Part shown: piece after piece, positions 30,131 to 39,680 of the stretch
Numbering within the stretch: position 1 is the stretch's first letter
Layout: every line of letters starts with the position of its first letter
Assembly: GCA_047967505.1 (NCBI GenBank)
Contig: CM106539.1
Strand: one strand, 5' to 3'
DNA from: Dipteris shenzhenensis
Taxonomy: Eukaryota > Polypodiophyta > Polypodiopsida > Gleicheniales
Length of the DNA stretch: 64,000 bases
The notes under the pieces: generated by a model
Told to the model about the DNA's origin: nothing
The model's database searches: none
The model's input: only the letters and a program-made list of their open reading frames with translations
Translations under genes and position numbers: made by a program

Positions 30131-32088
30131 CCCCCCTCTCTCTCTCTTCTTCTTCTATTTGATTCTTCTTCTCTTCACTATCTTCCGTGTCCCTCCTCCT
30201 TTATGCATGACATGACGAGCACAACAAGATGTAGACTCTCTCTCTCTCTCTCTCTCTCTTTTATGCTATTCGATTTCCCTTCTCTTTACTGTCTTCCATG
30301 TCTCCTCTTCATCGTGCATGACATGACGAGCACAACAAGATGTAGATTCTCTATTGGAAAAGTCTTAAGATGGAGTGGAAAGTCCCAAAATTAATGGAGG
30401 TAGTGCCTGGGTGAACAGAAATTGAGTTACTTTGCACAGGGAGGAATGTGAGAAATATTCGTATTGAGTACTCCAGATTGTATTATTTCAACTTCTACTT
30501 CCCCATCAGCATGCCACATGATCATTAGGAGCTTTGAAAGTCATGTTGTAATTTGTGCTAGTATATTTTTGAATATGCCTATTGCTGCATGGCTTTTGCA
30601 AGTTGAAGCTAGGTGTTTTTTCAGAAATACTTGATCACTTTACCTAACCACGCATGATAATCCTCTGCAAAGGGCAGCAGTCAGGCAAATATGGTTATGG
30701 GTTCTAGAGTTTAGATCAAGTCAGAGAGTTCCAGCACCAGCAGGCAAGTCAAGAAGGTTGGCTAATGACACAGACTTACCAAAGATTATGAAGAGACATG
30801 CAGGTAGTGGTTTTTGTGTCAAGGAAGACTGGTCTTTCAAAGTGAGCTTTGTTGTTGCTACAATACAGATTGGTGATGTATGCATTGTGTGTGTTTGGGA
30901 ACGGCACCAGGGGGCGAGGAGAAAGACTGAGGGCATAGGCAATGTTATGGCTATGTGCGTGCATGTGAGCCTGCCTCCTCATGTGTGGGAGCACGTGCTG
31001 TGCATGCATGCATGACAGCATGTATATGCATATGTGTATATAGAAAATATCTCACTCACACATGCGCACATGTGCATCCAGGTTTATCCATACATTTTCT
31101 CACGTACAGAATGTTTTTAAGAGGCTAGACTGTTTCCAGAAATGTCGAAAATAGTGCCCCACTTTGATGGGGATGCTCAGGGAATTGGTGGTTAATTTCT
31201 TTGAGCTCGTGACTTTTAGGCCACCTTGTATTGGTAGATCAAGTTCTTTGAATTGGTTGTCCACATTTTTATTGCTATTTTGTCTGTTTTGATGAAGTCC
31301 GAAATTGATATGTTCAGATTTAACATCTCTCTATGCAGGTAATGGATTCAGTTGGAGATAAGGGTTTGCAAGCAGTTGCTTTGTCATGCAAGGATCTGAG
31401 AGATTTCCGTGTGTATCCAGCTAACAGAGATGGACCAGGGCAAGGTGTCTCTGAGAGAGGGCTTGTTTCCATTTCCGAGGGCTGTGTAGACCTGAGTTCC
31501 ATCCTCTATTTTTGTGGTCAAATGACAAATGTAGCTGTGAGGACTATGGCAGAAAATTGTCCTTCTCTGCGGAGCTTTCGTCTCTGTATAATGGAGCCTG
31601 CCAGACCAGACCACACAACTAATGAACCGATGGATGAAGGCTTCGGAGCAATTGTCAAACATTGCAAAGGCTTGCAGCGCTTGTCAGTGTCTGGCTGGCT
31701 CACCGACAAAGCATTCGAATATATTGGTACTTACGGCAAACGATTGGAAAGGCTCTCTGTTGCCTTTGCTGGGGAGAGTGATCTAGGCATGCAGCATGTT
31801 CTTCGAGGATGTACGAATCTGCGGAAACTTGAAATAAGAGACAGCCCATTTGGAGATATGGCACTTCTCTCTGGCCTGCATAGATATGAGTCGATGAGGT
31901 CTTTGTGGATGTCAGCTTGTAATGTAACCATCTCTGGTTGCACATGGTTGGCAAAACAAAAGCCTCGACTCAATGTGGAAGTGATTCGAAAAAGTGGCAG
32001 GGATGCCACACTGGTAGAAAGCCTTTATGTATATAGATCTGTTGTTGGACCTCGGAAGGACATGCCACACTTTGTTGCAGCATTGTAA
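15043..32088 (+). CDS. TIR1/AFB: TIR1/AFB auxin receptor F-box protein (three exons, 587 aa)
   Basis: F-box subunit of an SCF ubiquitin ligase. In this family the protein binds auxin and an Aux/IAA repressor in the nucleus and marks the repressor for degradation. Exons 15043-15563, 15807-16299 and 31339-32088 join to 587 codons, close to Arabidopsis TIR1 (594). Residues about 23-68 form the F-box ([25 protein letters not shown]). The transport-inhibitor-response segment follows ([18 protein letters not shown], residues 93-110), then leucine-rich repeats to the C-terminus. FRLCI (Arg419) and LSVSG (Ser454) match the auxin/IP6 pocket positions Arg403 and Ser438 of TIR1. The TIR1 His78 position is Arg96 here, and the Lys410 position is Ala426. 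The [13 protein letters not shown] and [10 protein letters not shown] segments recall the AFB4/5 branch, so AFB4/5-like or an early-diverging receptor is most likely. Both introns have GT-AG ends and there are no internal stops. Confidence 0.95.
15564..15806 (+). other. TIR1/AFB intron 1 (243 bp, phase 2)
   Basis: Begins GTATGTC and ends TTTTTGTGCAG. Joining AA with G restores GNCKQLTHLEL, which matches the family at this position. The ordinary size contrasts with intron 2. Confidence 0.92.
15807..16299 (+). CDS. TIR1/AFB: TIR1/AFB exon 2 (LRR)
   Basis: Codes for the last base of codon 174 and residues 175-338. It holds leucine-rich repeats with strong TIR1-family motifs: [54 protein letters not shown] and RRLW. 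It ends in phase 0 before GTGTGTACCC. The reading frame continues for only ten codons beyond the donor. Confidence 0.93.
16380..16545. repeat. compound microsatellite: (GA/GATA)n, poly-G, (GAT)n
   Basis: Lies 80 bp inside intron 2. It comprises interrupted GA/GATA units (16384-16424), a run of about 12 G (16425-16437) and two ATG/GAT trinucleotide arrays near 16495-16510 and 16524-16541. Confidence 0.85.
16546..18724. other. intronic sequence, LTR/promoter-like in part
   Basis: No coding feature is recognised. A (GA)n tract lies at 16985-17008. Around 17900-18560 the sequence is pyrimidine-rich and non-coding in appearance, with a TATA-like box (TATAAATAG, about 18165) shortly before the unknown decayed frame at 18725. 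This resembles the LTR-leader-gag order of a retroelement, but I found no second LTR copy in the window. Confidence 0.35.
18725..19390 (+). pseudogene. decayed frame of unknown family (222 codons, 4 stops)
   Basis: From ATG 18725 to the TAG at 19388-19390 a single frame stays readable, with only four internal stops: one after LESKAI, two close together after RLVDS, and one after EAIRG. The protein-like stretches include [44 protein letters not shown] and a 101-codon open part from 19085 rich in charged and aromatic residues. I do not recognise a domain. It sits just upstream of the 5' LTR of the intronic copia element, in the same orientation. It could be the first ORF of another retroelement or a captured gene fragment. 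Confidence 0.4.
19720..20385 (+). repeat. intronic copia 5' LTR (approximate ends)
   Basis: Degenerate direct repeat of 29396-29976, longer by about 85 bp. It contains the TATA box at 20158-20165. It ends near CTCACCA, and the following TGGCAGTGG may be its primer site. The gypsy target site ATTGG starts nine bases later. Confidence 0.65.
20395..20399. repeat. target site duplication ATTGG (left)
   Basis: The five bases before the gypsy LTR recur at 27182-27186 directly after the other LTR. Confidence 0.88.
20400..20931 (-). repeat. gypsy 3' LTR (532 bp)
   Basis: Aligns along its length with 26655-27181. The plus-strand left end reads TAACACGTC where the partner has TGACATGTC, so the terminal TG has mutated. 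It ends ATGACA. It contains a TATA-like CTTATATAGAC near 20762. Confidence 0.9.
20932..20946 (-). other. gypsy polypurine tract
   Basis: On the minus strand this reads AGAGGAGGGGAAGTA and directly abuts the 3' LTR, where the plus-strand primer is expected. The pol frame reads through it (FLEEGK). Confidence 0.75.
20947..24400 (-). pseudogene. gypsy pol: protease, RT, RNase H, integrase, chromodomain-like tail (broken)
   Basis: Read from high to low coordinates. The protease end has [18 protein letters not shown] at about 24090-24040. The RT has [14 protein letters not shown] (about 23560), [13 protein letters not shown] (about 23430), [17 protein letters not shown] (about 23350) and the catalytic FFDDILVYS (about 23240). 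RNase H includes [19 protein letters not shown] and [12 protein letters not shown] (about 22650-22480). Integrase has [26 protein letters not shown] and [10 protein letters not shown] (about 22200-21940), then [15 protein letters not shown] and [10 protein letters not shown] (about 21830-21680). A post-integrase segment follows ([20 protein letters not shown], about 21290). A tail with [14 protein letters not shown] (about 21060) resembles a chromodomain start. Stops and frameshifts separate most blocks. Confidence 0.9.
24420..25412 (-). pseudogene. gypsy gag (broken)
   Basis: Starts at the ATG complement 25410-25412 ([17 protein letters not shown]). One frame then runs through a gag core ([55 protein letters not shown]), interrupted by at least six stops. 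A frameshift near 24650 leads to the nucleocapsid part with [14 protein letters not shown]. That has the spacing of a CX2CX4HX4C zinc knuckle, but the His is replaced by Tyr. The region between gag and the right LTR (25413-26640) is leader-like and carries CT-rich stretches. Confidence 0.88.
26641..26652 (-). other. gypsy primer-binding site
   Basis: On the minus strand this reads TGGTATCAGAGC, the exact complement of the 3' end of plant initiator tRNA-Met, two bases inside the 5' LTR. Confidence 0.9.
26655..27181 (-). repeat. gypsy 5' LTR (527 bp)
   Basis: Begins TGACATGTCC and ends CCTGACA on the plus strand, a direct repeat of 20400-20931. The many visible substitutions and small indels between the two LTRs point to an old insertion. 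Confidence 0.9.
27182..27186. repeat. target site duplication ATTGG (right)
   Basis: Right copy of the duplication at 20395-20399. The surrounding sequence (TGGATTGG on the left, ATTGGTGCAAG on the right) shows the gypsy element cut the older copia element just behind its 5' LTR. Confidence 0.88.
27630..28440 (+). pseudogene. copia-type gag of the intronic element (broken)
   Basis: A readable gag core, [20 protein letters not shown] (about 27912-27970), matches the copia UBN2-type gag pattern. A peptide [14 protein letters not shown] (about 27820) precedes it. A zinc knuckle follows, [13 protein letters not shown] (about 28357-28395), with the last Cys replaced by Ile, then a Lys-rich tail. 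Frameshifts and stops separate the blocks. The acidic peptide at 28500-28656 that follows is open but unidentified. No protease, integrase or RT motif was found before the 3' LTR. Confidence 0.75.
29396..29976 (+). repeat. intronic copia 3' LTR (approximate ends)
   Basis: Preceded by the purine tract GAGAGGGGG and starting TATTGGAATAC. It is a degenerate direct repeat of 19720-20385, with the TATA box at 29776-29783. It ends near GTTCAGCA. Confidence 0.65.
29977..31338. other. intron 2 tail, no gene seen
   Basis: Contains two (CT)n tracts (about 30083-30124 and 30236-30260), each set in a similar context (the sequence GACATGACGAGCACAACAAG follows both), so this part is an imperfect duplication. 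The rest is ordinary intronic sequence up to the acceptor. Confidence 0.6.
30083..30260. repeat. duplicated (CT)n microsatellite block
   Basis: CT tracts of about 20 and 12 units, each followed by TTC/TTT-rich sequence. The 20-base block GACATGACGAGCACAACAAG occurs at about 30211 and 30320. Confidence 0.85.
31339..32088 (+). CDS. TIR1/AFB: TIR1/AFB exon 3 (C-terminal LRR, auxin pocket)
   Basis: Codes for residues 339-587, ending at TAA 32086-32088. It holds the pocket residues Arg419 (FRLCI, 31579-31581) and Ser454 (LSVSG), plus [32 protein letters not shown] and [15 protein letters not shown]. It ends with [17 protein letters not shown] and VAAL. The in-frame ATG at 31342 is part of the spliced frame and not a separate gene start. 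I see no miR393-like target site by eye in this exon. Confidence 0.95.
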   Translation, partial: VMDSVGDKGLQAVALSCKDLRDFRVYPANRDGPGQGVSERGLVSISEGCVDLSSILYFCGQMTNVAVRTMAENCPSLRSFRLCIMEPARPDHTTNEPMDEGFGAIVKHCKGLQRLSVSGWLTDKAFEYIGTYGKRLERLSVAFAGESDLGMQHVLRGCTNLRKLEIRDSPFGDMALLSGLHRYESMRSLWMSACNVTISGCTWLAKQKPRLNVEVIRKSGRDATLVESLYVYRSVVGPRKDMPHFVAAL

Positions 32089-32639
32089 AGTATTGTTCTT
32101 ATTTCCAATGTACAATTAGCCCTTCCACAAAAGTGCTCATATATCATTCATTTGAATAATTTTCTTGGGAAGAACCAACGAATAATGAACTCTTAGCTAA
32201 GCATCATTCTTGGCCACCTATGTGTATCCATCGCAGAACTACTGCACCAGAATGCTTAGCAACACAGGTTCATAGATTTCTATGCAATGGTTTATGGCTT
32301 ACTCAGTGTGAAGCATCCTTTTGTAAAGAGCGTAGATCTGAAGAAGCCTGTATTTTAGTCTTGGCTTGCGCCAAATCCATAGCTAGCTTTATGCCATGAA
32401 TATCAACGTTTCAAATATGCTTAATCCACAGCTAGCTCTTTGATTGGAGTAGCTGTGTATGTTAAATCCTCAATGTGATCGGGGTAAGGGTGTATTCTTT
32501 AAGTTAAATACATCTATCATACGGTTTTTCATTTGGTAGACAGTTTTAAGTTTTTGGCACACCCTACACTGTAAAAGATAGTGATTTCAGAGGGTTTGTA
32601 TGGCATCTGGGTAAGACTTTCTCTAAATGAATTCTTCAG
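32089..32639 (+). other. probable 3' UTR and downstream of the TIR1/AFB gene
   Basis: Non-coding, AT-rich. AATAAT-type poly(A)-like elements occur shortly after the stop codon (for example GAATAATTTTC near 32153 and AATAATGAAC near 32181). The transcript end cannot be fixed from the sequence. Confidence 0.4.
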
Positions 32640-33060
32640 TACTTCGAAGAAAAGCAAGGAAGCAATATTGCGTTATTGGCAAAGAACCAGTGGAAGTTTC
32701 ATGCCCCACTGGACAGAGTAGCTACGTGGGAATTGATATGGAGAAGAGTGTGGAAAGCGACCACATCCTTTAAATTGAATTTTCGACTTTGGATGGTAAT
32801 TGTGGGTAAACTGCCAGTGCAAGGATTTCCAAATGGAATCCTTGAGTCCACCCCTCTGCAACACTTTCAGAGAAACCCATATGCACTTATTGTGGGAGTG
32901 TCCAATCTCATGAGAGAAGTGGAGAAAAACTGAATAGTATGCACATTGCTGTGAAACTGTCATGGAAGTCTGTTCTATTGGGTGATAAAAAGGGTCAGAA
33001 TGACCTGATCTATCAGATGCTTCAATCAGAATGACCTGATCTATCAGATGCTTCAATCAG
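32640..33060 (+). pseudogene. LINE zf-RVT (C-terminal) fragment
   Basis: Reads WKATTSFKLNFRLWMVIVGKL (about 32748-32810) and then, in another frame, ETHMHLLWECPIS (about 32873-32911). This is the pattern of the zinc-binding domain at the end of plant non-LTR reverse transcriptases (hydrophobic FxLW..., then a H...C pair before a Trp). The reverse-transcriptase core is absent, so it is a fragment. It lies 550 bp behind the auxin-receptor stop codon on the same strand. Confidence 0.6.
32999..33060. repeat. 31-bp perfect tandem duplication
   Basis: The unit at 32999-33029 (starting AATGACCTGATC) recurs exactly at 33030-33060. Confidence 0.95.
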
Positions 33061-33308
33061 TAAACGCAAATCTGGAAATACAAAAACGCAATAGTTTTGC
33101 AAAGAGTCCCCAGCGGAAGGATGCCGATCGAAAAATGTCTTGAAGTTTGGAGTTCGATTTCCTTTAGAGATATTAAGAATGAAGCTCTCGGAAGAATGTG
33201 GGTTTGAAGCTCAGCCTTTTAGAAAGGCGCATCTTTTTTTGCCCTACCGAAAGGAAGGACTAAGTGAAGGCCATTCACAAAAAGCGAAAATCGCCATTTT
33301 CAATTTTC

Positions 33309-33543
33309 CACTGCACATCTTCATCGCTATTTTGATTCTAAAGCAGGCCTTATGAATGATTTATAATCATTCACCTAGTTTGTATCGTTCGCTTTTGTTT
33401 TAATACTGAGCTTTCAATTCATCATCTTTGCACTCTTTTTCGCACTGCACATCTTCCTCGCTATTCTGAATCTAAAGCATGCCTTATGAATGATTTATAA
33501 TCATTCACCTTGTTTGTATAGTTCGCTATTAAAATTAATACTG
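33309..33543. repeat. about 100-bp direct repeat, 134-bp period
   Basis: A segment with CACTGCACATCTTC and TTATGAATGATTTATAATC starts at 33309 and again at 33443, with few differences. Confidence 0.9.
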
Positions 33544-35170
33544 ACTAGAATTTTCGCAAAAAAAAAGATTGTGATTTCACCAAGGCATTGAAAGACAATA
33601 CTACCAAAGCAATTTTTAAAAAAGGTTAGAAATTTAAGGAATAAAAAACAACAGTGCATAGGTGCATGTGCATTGCCTCCTAGTATAGTGGTAAAGCAAG
33701 CGCTATTGGATGCAAAAGAGAAAGCGAACGATTTTGTAAAGGGCAGTAGGCTATTAAAAGGTAATTTTGTAGAATGATCTCCATTAAGGGTGATTTTAAA
33801 CACATAACGCAATTAATTTTTTGAAATAGCACGTGGAAATTCACAAAAGAGTTTTAATCCTTAACTAAAGCATGACCTCTACGAGGAAGCAATGCTAACA
33901 CATGTTTAGAATTTGTGGAATAATACATTGGTATTATTATTGACGACATGTAAAAAAAGAAACATAGGAGAATCATTTATGTGGCTTCTCGAAATATCAA
34001 TTATGTTATGGCCCTAAATCATGCATTGTTGAATCACACCAAGAGACCTTCCCAAGTGTTGATTTATTTTTCCATACTAAACTCATTAAGCAATGTATTT
34101 TTGCAAGGTGAAGATTGGATTTTTGCCAATAGGTTATTCGTATGATAATATTAATCAAATGTTCAATAGTTCTTTGTGAAGCTTTGAAGTGATATAGTTG
34201 TATGCAAATGATAATGGAAGATTCATATACATTACTCTCAGTATTACAAATATGAATAGCACAAGAAACTTTAGATGATACGTTTATGGGGTTTGAAATC
34301 TAGTAGTTGCATTGAGAAGCATTCAACATTAGTTTTGAGTCGTAAAGAATGTTGACAACTAAACAACCGAGTTTGAAAGAAGAGAGTTTTTGTTAGATTA
34401 AAATGTGCATGTGTTGACAATTTTGATTTCTCTAGATAGGATACAGATTTATATAATTTTTATGTGACAAGGTTGATAACTATAAAATCAAATTGTTTAC
34501 AAGTTCGAAAGAAGAGTGTTTTGGTTGCATGTGTAGATAATTTTGATTGCTAGAGAAGGATACAATGTTAGGTTGATAACTATAAAATCAAATGGTTTAC
34601 AAGTTCTCCAAAGATCATTTAGAAATGCATGCGATTCAAGCTTCAACACAGAATGCTTTTCTAGCACGTTTTTTTGGGGCTTAAAAAAAAAAAGGTGAAG
34701 TTTGAAAAAAAACAAATGCCAAGTTTTCATGCCATTGTTTGAAAGATAAATTTTCAAAAGCCCCCAAGTTTTTAGGTGCTTTTACTAGAGCTAGGTGCTT
34801 TTAATAGAATCTTTTAAAAGATTCCATTGTATTCCCCATTTTTATGTGATAAATCTCTTTCAAATGTAACATAGATAACAACTTCTATCTACCTAATACA
34901 CAACTTTCTACCTTTAAGAAGAAAAGAAAAGAAAAAGAAACTTCTATTAATGCTTGATAAAAGCCACCTTTCAAAACAGAGAAACCAAAGGTCCTAATCA
35001 AGGGAAAAAGAAAAACAGAAGCCACCTGAATGGGCCAACCTGTTTCTCGAGCTCCTAGCATATTGCCTAGAGAGTCTCTAGAACAGGGGCTAAGTAACCA
35101 CAATGGCAGACTATACAACCAACGGATGCCTGTCTTTGTGAGAACATAGAAGGAACATGTAGCCACACCT
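33544..35170. other. AT-rich intergenic DNA
   Basis: No gene is recognised. Short A-rich tracts (34683-34710, 34918-34945) occur. Another imperfect duplication is visible at 34395-34500 and 34505-34600 (the phrase GGTTGATAACTATAAAATC is shared). Confidence 0.5.
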
Positions 35171-35199
35171 TATAGAAGTGTGGATGCCTTTCAGTTGTC

Positions 35200-37410
35200 A
35201 CTCTAGATCTCAAAGTCTCACACTACCGAATGGGCACTAGAGTGGCCACTAAAGTATTCCTTTGGCCTCCTATCAACCAACTGCAGTGAGCAACCCAGAT
35301 GTGCCAACAAGCAGTGACGCTGGCCATTGTCTCCCATACGCTATCCTCTGCCAAAGGTATGGGGCGCATTCGTTTGGGAGGAGCTGCCTCATGTGCCTTG
35401 ATCTTGTTCACTGCCTGTTCGTGGATTCGAAAAGATGTTGTGGTGGGGTCAATCGAGGACACGTGCCCCCCCTCCGTGAGCCAAGCCACCATTCCCTAGG
35501 TGAAGTCCCTCTCCTCTGGGTGCTCACCACTATTCTCAAAGCTGCTGACCAAACCCTTGTGATGCCGGGCATCCCCAAAGCCAATGAGGAATCATCTTTG
35601 TCACTCCATTGCTATGGCAATGGCATCAACCATACATCCTCATCTGTTCCAACTTGGGGCTAATGGGTAATCCCCCATGTGCTACCATCCAGAAGAAATA
35701 AGAAATCGTGCGTGGCCACAACCTGACCCAAGGGCGTAACTAGAACTGGGGAATGATCTCTCTTGGGACCTCCCTACTTGATCCACTGTCACTCCCTCGA
35801 GGGGGTCCATGTTGCTGCATTCGTATAAGAGAAGAAAGCCATCTCCTCCACCTTGTTTGAGTGCCCTACTCCTCCGGGCTAGAACCTCTCCCTTGCATCC
35901 CATTGAACATCCTTGAGAGGGTGCCCCTCCCATAACCATAAGTACCCATGTGCTCCCTGTTTGTCTGAGAGGATCGTATCTGGGTCAATGGTCCAATTCT
36001 TGCCATCCCACAATCTTGATCTAATGCCAAGTAAGCCCATCCATGGCATCCTCATCCCACTGCTCACTATCCAACTTTGTTACCAGAGGGCCTCTCTCTC
36101 CTACTCTATAGAACCTATGCTATAAAGGCAAAGAGTCTGCTTGAGGTACTATACCTTGAGAGGCACTCTTGTCCATGAAAATAGCCCAGAGCTAGAGTGC
36201 AAAGTCCGTGTAGTACTTAGTCCCTCCCACCAGGAGTCTAATATCATTGCATCTATCTCTGCTGCCGTGGCCCCAGCTCCTCTGATGTGTGATGTATCCA
36301 AGTCCCAAAGGAGCGCACTGGGCTAATATCCTATTGTGCCTAGCTAATATGCATTTGTTGACCAAGCATGCACCCTTTTGTATCCTGAACCTCTGGGTTC
36401 CATAACAATGGTTGTCCGTTGAACTCCTCCCTGAGACCTACTATGCATCTCTTGATCAATGATGCCGAGGCCCCCTTGGGTTAGTGGCAAGATCATTGTC
36501 TACCACACCACTCTAGCTCAAGTGTTATGAGTGCCACGTGAACCTGCCCAAAGGAAATTGCATACCAGATGCCGTAGCTACCCCATGCACCCTCTATGGA
36601 AACACTAGCAAGAGGCTCTATACTAGGCTGTGGTGAGGAGTACCTAGTTCACTACTAAGGCTCTTCTTGCTAACGAGAGTTTGGCTGAGCTCCAGTAGAG
36701 AATCTTGCACTGCACACTCTCCAACACCATGGCTATCTATTGCTCCGTGGGGATCTCCATGCCCACCTAGCACCTGAGGTAACGTACTGTCTGCCCCTGT
36801 GGAAGCTAAGGGGTGCCCCCCAATCTCGAATCTCTTGGACCTCCCCCTCAGTAGGCTGTAAGGAACTCCGTTGATTTGACCTAGTTGATCCTGGCACTTG
36901 AAGCCGTGCAATGCGCAGCTAGAGCACCTCCAAGCTCTCTATAGAGCCCTTCACATAAGTGCAGCGTCATATGCAAACTCCAAGTCTAGCATCTCCTCCT
37001 CTTGCTAAAATGGAAGTCTTATCCCTATAAGGTCCGTCTTGGGAGCACAAAAAATAACCCAAGGCCTCCGCCACAAAAAGAATCAGTAAATGGGCGAAGG
37101 GACAACTTTGCCTAGCTTGAATAGGAGAGAGAGAAGGAGATGCCTATGTGCCCACTAATGAGTATCTAACTGGAACTGCCTGCTTTAAGGGCCAAATCTC
37201 CTCTGATCCACCTATCGAAAAAGCCTAGTCGCCGCCGTTGCATAGTACCCTCTAGGAAATGCCACTCCTCGGCCACTCCACCTTGTCATACGCCTTCTCA
37301 AAATCCAAGAGTAGGATATTGAGAGGCTAAGACCCCTCTTGGGCCCAATCAAGATCCTCCCAAAAAGTGAAGATGTTGTCCAAGATGCTACAGGCATGGA
37401 TGCGGATTAC
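35200..37410 (-). pseudogene. LINE reverse transcriptase fragment (minus strand)
   Basis: Read from high to low, the frame LNILLLDFEKAYDKVEW (about 37326-37273) is the signature block of plant L1-type non-LTR reverse transcriptases, preceded by ILDNIFTFWEDLDWAQE. Below it comes a degenerate FAYDAALM (about 36970), at the place of the FADD catalytic box. Further blocks follow (GQINGVPYSLLRGRSKRFEI near 36850; LWDGKNWTIDPDT near 36000). The frame is broken in many places, and the 5' part (endonuclease) is missing. Confidence 0.65.
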
Positions 37411-37649
37411 TCTCCATCTAAAACCCCCCTCAAAGTCTCAAAAATCAAAAGAAGCCATGCAGGCTCCTTCTCACAAGAGAGCTATGTTAACTCAAGCCTC
37501 TTCTCCATGAGCTAGACACTAGTAGTGAGCTAGAATGTGCACGGACTTCACGACCGTGCATGTGAGTAACCATAGTAAGTGGTCCTTTGCCAAGAGCTTT
37601 AGAGAAAAGTGGCTAGGAGGCCTGTGGATTATGTCTTCAGCAGCAAACA

Positions 37650-38720
37650 TTAGTTGCTTTTTCTAGGGAGAGGCCTAGAGGTGCGGTCTCCTGCAATAGG
37701 TAGGATTGGGGGAGTCTGCATCTCGGCTTCATAGGTAGTGTCAACAGATGTTTTTAGCAAAGGAGAACTAATCACAAGTAGGGTAGTATGGATGGAGATC
37801 ACCGCTCGGGTTTCCATACAGACACGATGGTCTTTTAGAGAGGCTAGACCATTTTTATGTGGGGGATTGGGCTCTACATAGAGGCGGAGCCACTAGTATT
37901 CTGGCAGGCACAAGGATGTCATATCATTCCCCAATGATTTTGTAGCTTCATATGAGCAAATATTTTATGTACAAGCAAAGAGAGATTGAGACCTCATTGA
38001 GACGCTAATAAGCCCTGATGAGGGCTTTCCCAGAAGGGGATCCCTAACTCACTACTATAAAGTAGGAAGTGCAAGAGGTAGTCACATAGATTTGAGGTAG
38101 CTGATTGATAGTCCAGACATAGGATGGGCTGCGTGGGTAGCGTAGGCCATTCAAAGGAGCACTGAGGATTTATAATTCCAGGACTTGCATTGCTGCAAAT
38201 TCTACAAGCATGGGAGAAAGCCTTGAGGCGAGACTTAGCCCTGATTGAGCAGCTCAGTTGAGAGCAAAGACCCGAGATTGTAGTGGTTGGCTAACAAATA
38301 TGAGTGTGCACACTAGACCTCCAGCATATAGACATACACTTGGCAAAGTTTTCCTACCATTCCTCTAGATACCATTGCGTACAACAGGATGACAAGATGA
38401 CTGGGCATTTCTTTTACAGTGTAGGTCGTCGATCCATGGGGACCCAATTGCAACGACTGAGAAGCTCATATTGCATTATGCATTTGGATCCTTAGGAGAT
38501 CCTGAGATCTGCCAAAGAGTGTTCTAAGCAGGAGATCTTTGACACCGCCTTTTTCCTTAGTCCTTGAGAGGGGGATGGATTTGTTTGATCTCAAAAGGGA
38601 ACAACAGAGTAGACCTGCACCAATGGAGTCCGATTACCCTGCTAGACACAACCTACAAGATCCTAGCTAAGCTCTTGAGTTTGCATCCTGCGGCCACATC
38701 TGGTGGACATCATTTATGAC
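37650..38720 (+). pseudogene. LINE ORF2 fragment (plus strand)
   Basis: A plus-strand frame reads HQWSPITLLDTTYKILAKLL (about 38618-38677), matching the early reverse-transcriptase block of plant LINEs (NWRPI.LLN..YKI.AK). Upstream, KMTGHFFYSVGRR (about 38394-38432) resembles the linker between endonuclease and RT. The sequence before that is too decayed to define. It lies head to head with the minus-strand LINE fragment at 35200-37410, so these are separate insertions. Confidence 0.6.
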
Positions 38721-39298
38721 ACTTAGGCAAGGTTTAGGCAGAACATAAAAACTTTTCATATGTTGAATCATTTCTTGCAAGGTGGATACAAAGTTTGATC
38801 ATTTTCTTCCTATTGCTTAAAATAATAGATGGTGATAGCACACAAAAATAGGGGAGGACCTGGATCCCCATGCGCTAATTGTTGTTGAAGTATATGAAAG
38901 CGAATAAGCACGCTCGTTGAAGCTCATATGTGGAAGGCCAAGCAATGGGTCTTGAGTTGCTTCTTGCTAGTTTGGTCCCTTCTTTCCCCGTCGCATCACA
39001 AATTGGATAGGTGTTGGAATGGCCATTTGACTTCATGTACATTCATTGCAGAATGTCGATGTAAGTAGGTGGAGATAGAACAATCTAAAGCTCCAAAGGA
39101 TGCACAATAGAGTAGACGTATATAAGACCATGTAGACCTACCCAAATTTGTAGGGTTGATATTCTTGATAAAAGACACGTTGACTGGAATCGCAAATGTT
39201 TTTATTGGCATGCCCTAAGGAGGGAAGGCTTTAGTAAAGGCTACTTCCCTTCACAAAGGAAAATGATGTGGATTTGTGCTATTTTTGTCCCCATTTTT

Positions 39299-39356
39299 TT
39301 CTCCCCCTTTCTCTCTCTCTCTCTCTTCTTCTTCTTCTTCTTTTTCTCTCTCTCAG
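39299..39356. repeat. (CT)n / (CTT)n microsatellite
   Basis: CT units followed by CTT units and CT units again. Confidence 0.85.
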
Positions 39357-39559
39357 CTTCCAGCTTCCAAGCCAGGCCTTTTGAATTTATTCAACTTGTT
39401 ATAAAAGGAACCACGATGACTTATATTTAAAACGAAAGACCAAAGTATAAAAATTGGCCTCTGAACTTGGCAAATTGCCTATGGCCTACTCTGCTAATGC
39501 AATGATTTATAACTCTGAAGAACTAAAGTATAAGTGAAAAGCCCTCCACGTGGGCTTTT

Positions 39560-39680
39560 CATGTACATCGACGAGGGCTCGCGGGAGGCCCATTGGTAAA
39601 GACTCACAAGCCAATCATTTCGTGACAAGCTAGCTTTTCGTGCATTTTCTAGGTTCGATCGAGACTAGCAGACACCTTCC
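39560..39680 (+). repeat. possible tRNA-derived SINE fragment
   Basis: GAGGCCCATTGGTAAAGAC (39585-39603) resembles a pol III A box, and GGTTCGATCGAG (39652-39663) a B box. The spacing is longer than in a tRNA gene, and no cloverleaf can be drawn. This is a weak call based on the two boxes only. Confidence 0.3.

Larger units (their letters stand above)
16300..31338 (+). other. TIR1/AFB intron 2 (15,039 bp, phase 0), filled with transposons
   Basis: Donor GTGTGT at 16300, acceptor CTCTCTATGCAG ending at 31338. Joining gives RRLW followed by [10 protein letters not shown], which matches TIR1-family sequence. The intron holds microsatellites just after the donor (16380-16545), a decayed unknown frame (18725-19390), an old copia element (about 19720-29976) and a Ty3/gypsy element nested inside it (20400-27181). 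These insertions account for about 10 kb of its length. Confidence 0.9.

Noticed and set aside
31333-31345. In-frame ATGs suggesting a separate gene at the start of exon 3
   Set aside because: The first lies in the acceptor sequence, and the peptide continues the TIR1/AFB homology of exon 2 without a gap.
33676-33740. A-box-like TAGTATAGTGGTAAAGC, considered as a tRNA or SINE
   Set aside because: No acceptable B box (GGTTCGANNCC) follows and no cloverleaf can be drawn.
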